DNA of 64,000 nt from Clostridia bacterium (GTDB lineage: Bacteria > Bacillota_A > Clostridia > Oscillospirales > Acutalibacteraceae): NCBI GenBank assembly GCA_017435305.1, contig JAFSFH010000012.1, forward strand, positions 62,001 through 126,000. Reading direction: 5' to 3'. Position 1 is the stretch's first letter. Each line of letters starts with the position of its first letter. Made by a program: the position numbers and the translations under genes. The notes under the pieces were generated by a model. That model was given only the letters and a program-made list of their open reading frames with translations. It made no database searches and was not told the DNA's origin. This document shows positions 63,893 to 64,000 of this stretch, in pieces.

Positions 63893-63950
63893 ACTACCCC
63901 TCCGTCCGGAGCTGAGCTCCAGACACCTCCCCTGACAAGGGGAGGCAAGG
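63893..63950. repeat. Palindromic repeat, copy G (single half, inverted)
   Basis: ACTACCCCTCCGTC, stem CGGAGCT-g-AGCTCCAG, ACACCTCCCC...GGGGAGGC: the reverse complement of a left half. Confidence 0.75.
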
Positions 63951-63965
63951 AGTGGGTGTGCCGCT

Positions 63966-64000
63966 ACAAAAAAAGCACACCGAAAAATCGGTGTGCTTTT
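63966..64000. terminator. Terminator-like hairpin at the window edge
   Basis: AAAAGCACACCGA-aaaa-TCGGTGTGCTTTT with A- and T-runs; the gene it serves is outside the window or is upstream of polA on the other strand. Confidence 0.85.

Noticed and set aside
1..64000. CRISPR arrays, rRNA, tRNA, prophage or DDE-transposase genes
   Set aside because: No regular spacer-repeat arrays, no rRNA or tRNA signatures, no phage structural or transposase genes were seen by reading all intergenic stretches.

Overview
The window is chromosomal DNA from a GC-rich, spore-forming member of the Clostridia. The evidence for this is the spoIIAA-spoIIAB-sigF operon, a spoVAC gene, HPr kinase with CcpA-type operator palindromes, a Cys T-box leader, the four-gene glgB-glgC-glgD-glgA operon (GlgD is typical of Clostridia) and a Gram-positive LexA box at recA. 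An Oscillospiraceae/Ruminococcaceae-like bacterium is a reasonable guess, but no rRNA is present to fix it. Long antisense ORFs are everywhere and are GC-driven shadows of real genes. I saw no tRNA, rRNA, CRISPR array, prophage or classical insertion sequence.

Layout. 1-2.2 kb: the end of L-serine dehydratase and an unrecognised membrane protein. 2.4-5.4 kb: a leftward MarR-GtrA-acyltransferase-zinc-ribbon membrane protein operon with a clear promoter and operator. 5.4-7.1 kb: a small AT-richer island with a putative small ORF, a membrane protein and a lipoprotein; the last two end in the same terminator hairpin. 7.2-7.6 kb: spoVAC. 7.7-16 kb: a leftward glycan block, GH38-GH94-GH38. 16.1-19.5 kb: sfsA, a Nudix-HAD fusion and a CDF transporter. 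19.6-27.7 kb: hprK-murB-rapZ-whiA-dnaE plus a small gene. yvcK is missing from its usual place between rapZ and whiA, where a heavily folded 366-base intergenic element sits instead. 27.8-29.8 kb: an ABC-F ATPase and an XRE regulator. 29.87-30.08 kb: a compact promoter-to-terminator unit with no ORF, a candidate small RNA. 30.3-34.4 kb: mntP, malic enzyme, cysS and cysE as one leftward operon under a Cys T-box. 34.6-38.4 kb: pgsA-rimO-recX and recA. 38.5-45.3 kb: a seven-gene leftward operon (WYL regulator, YgjP-type metallopeptidase, lipoprotein, response regulator, histidine kinase, DUF1385, prmC). 45.4-51.6 kb: mtnN, two M16 peptidases, lgt, folD and pfkA. 51.6-52.1 kb: a DUF559 nuclease gene sitting exactly between two inverted half-repeats. 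52.2-55 kb: an ispDF fusion and the spoIIA operon. 55.1-60.8 kb: glycogen synthesis. 61.2-63.8 kb: polA.

Two dispersed repeat families run through the intergenic DNA. The first is a two-hairpin palindromic element (about seven loci) whose second stem changes from copy to copy while staying paired; one locus carries the DUF559 nuclease gene between its left and right halves. The second is a hairpin family with a conserved core, seen three times (rapZ-whiA, whiA-dnaE, and beside pgsA), again with different but still complementary outer stems. These, with the orphan RNA unit near 30 kb, are the best leads for something undescribed.

The carbon-metabolism genes fit together: HprK, pfkA, glycogen synthesis, malic enzyme and near-perfect cre palindromes suggest CcpA/HPr control. 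HPr itself is not in the window.
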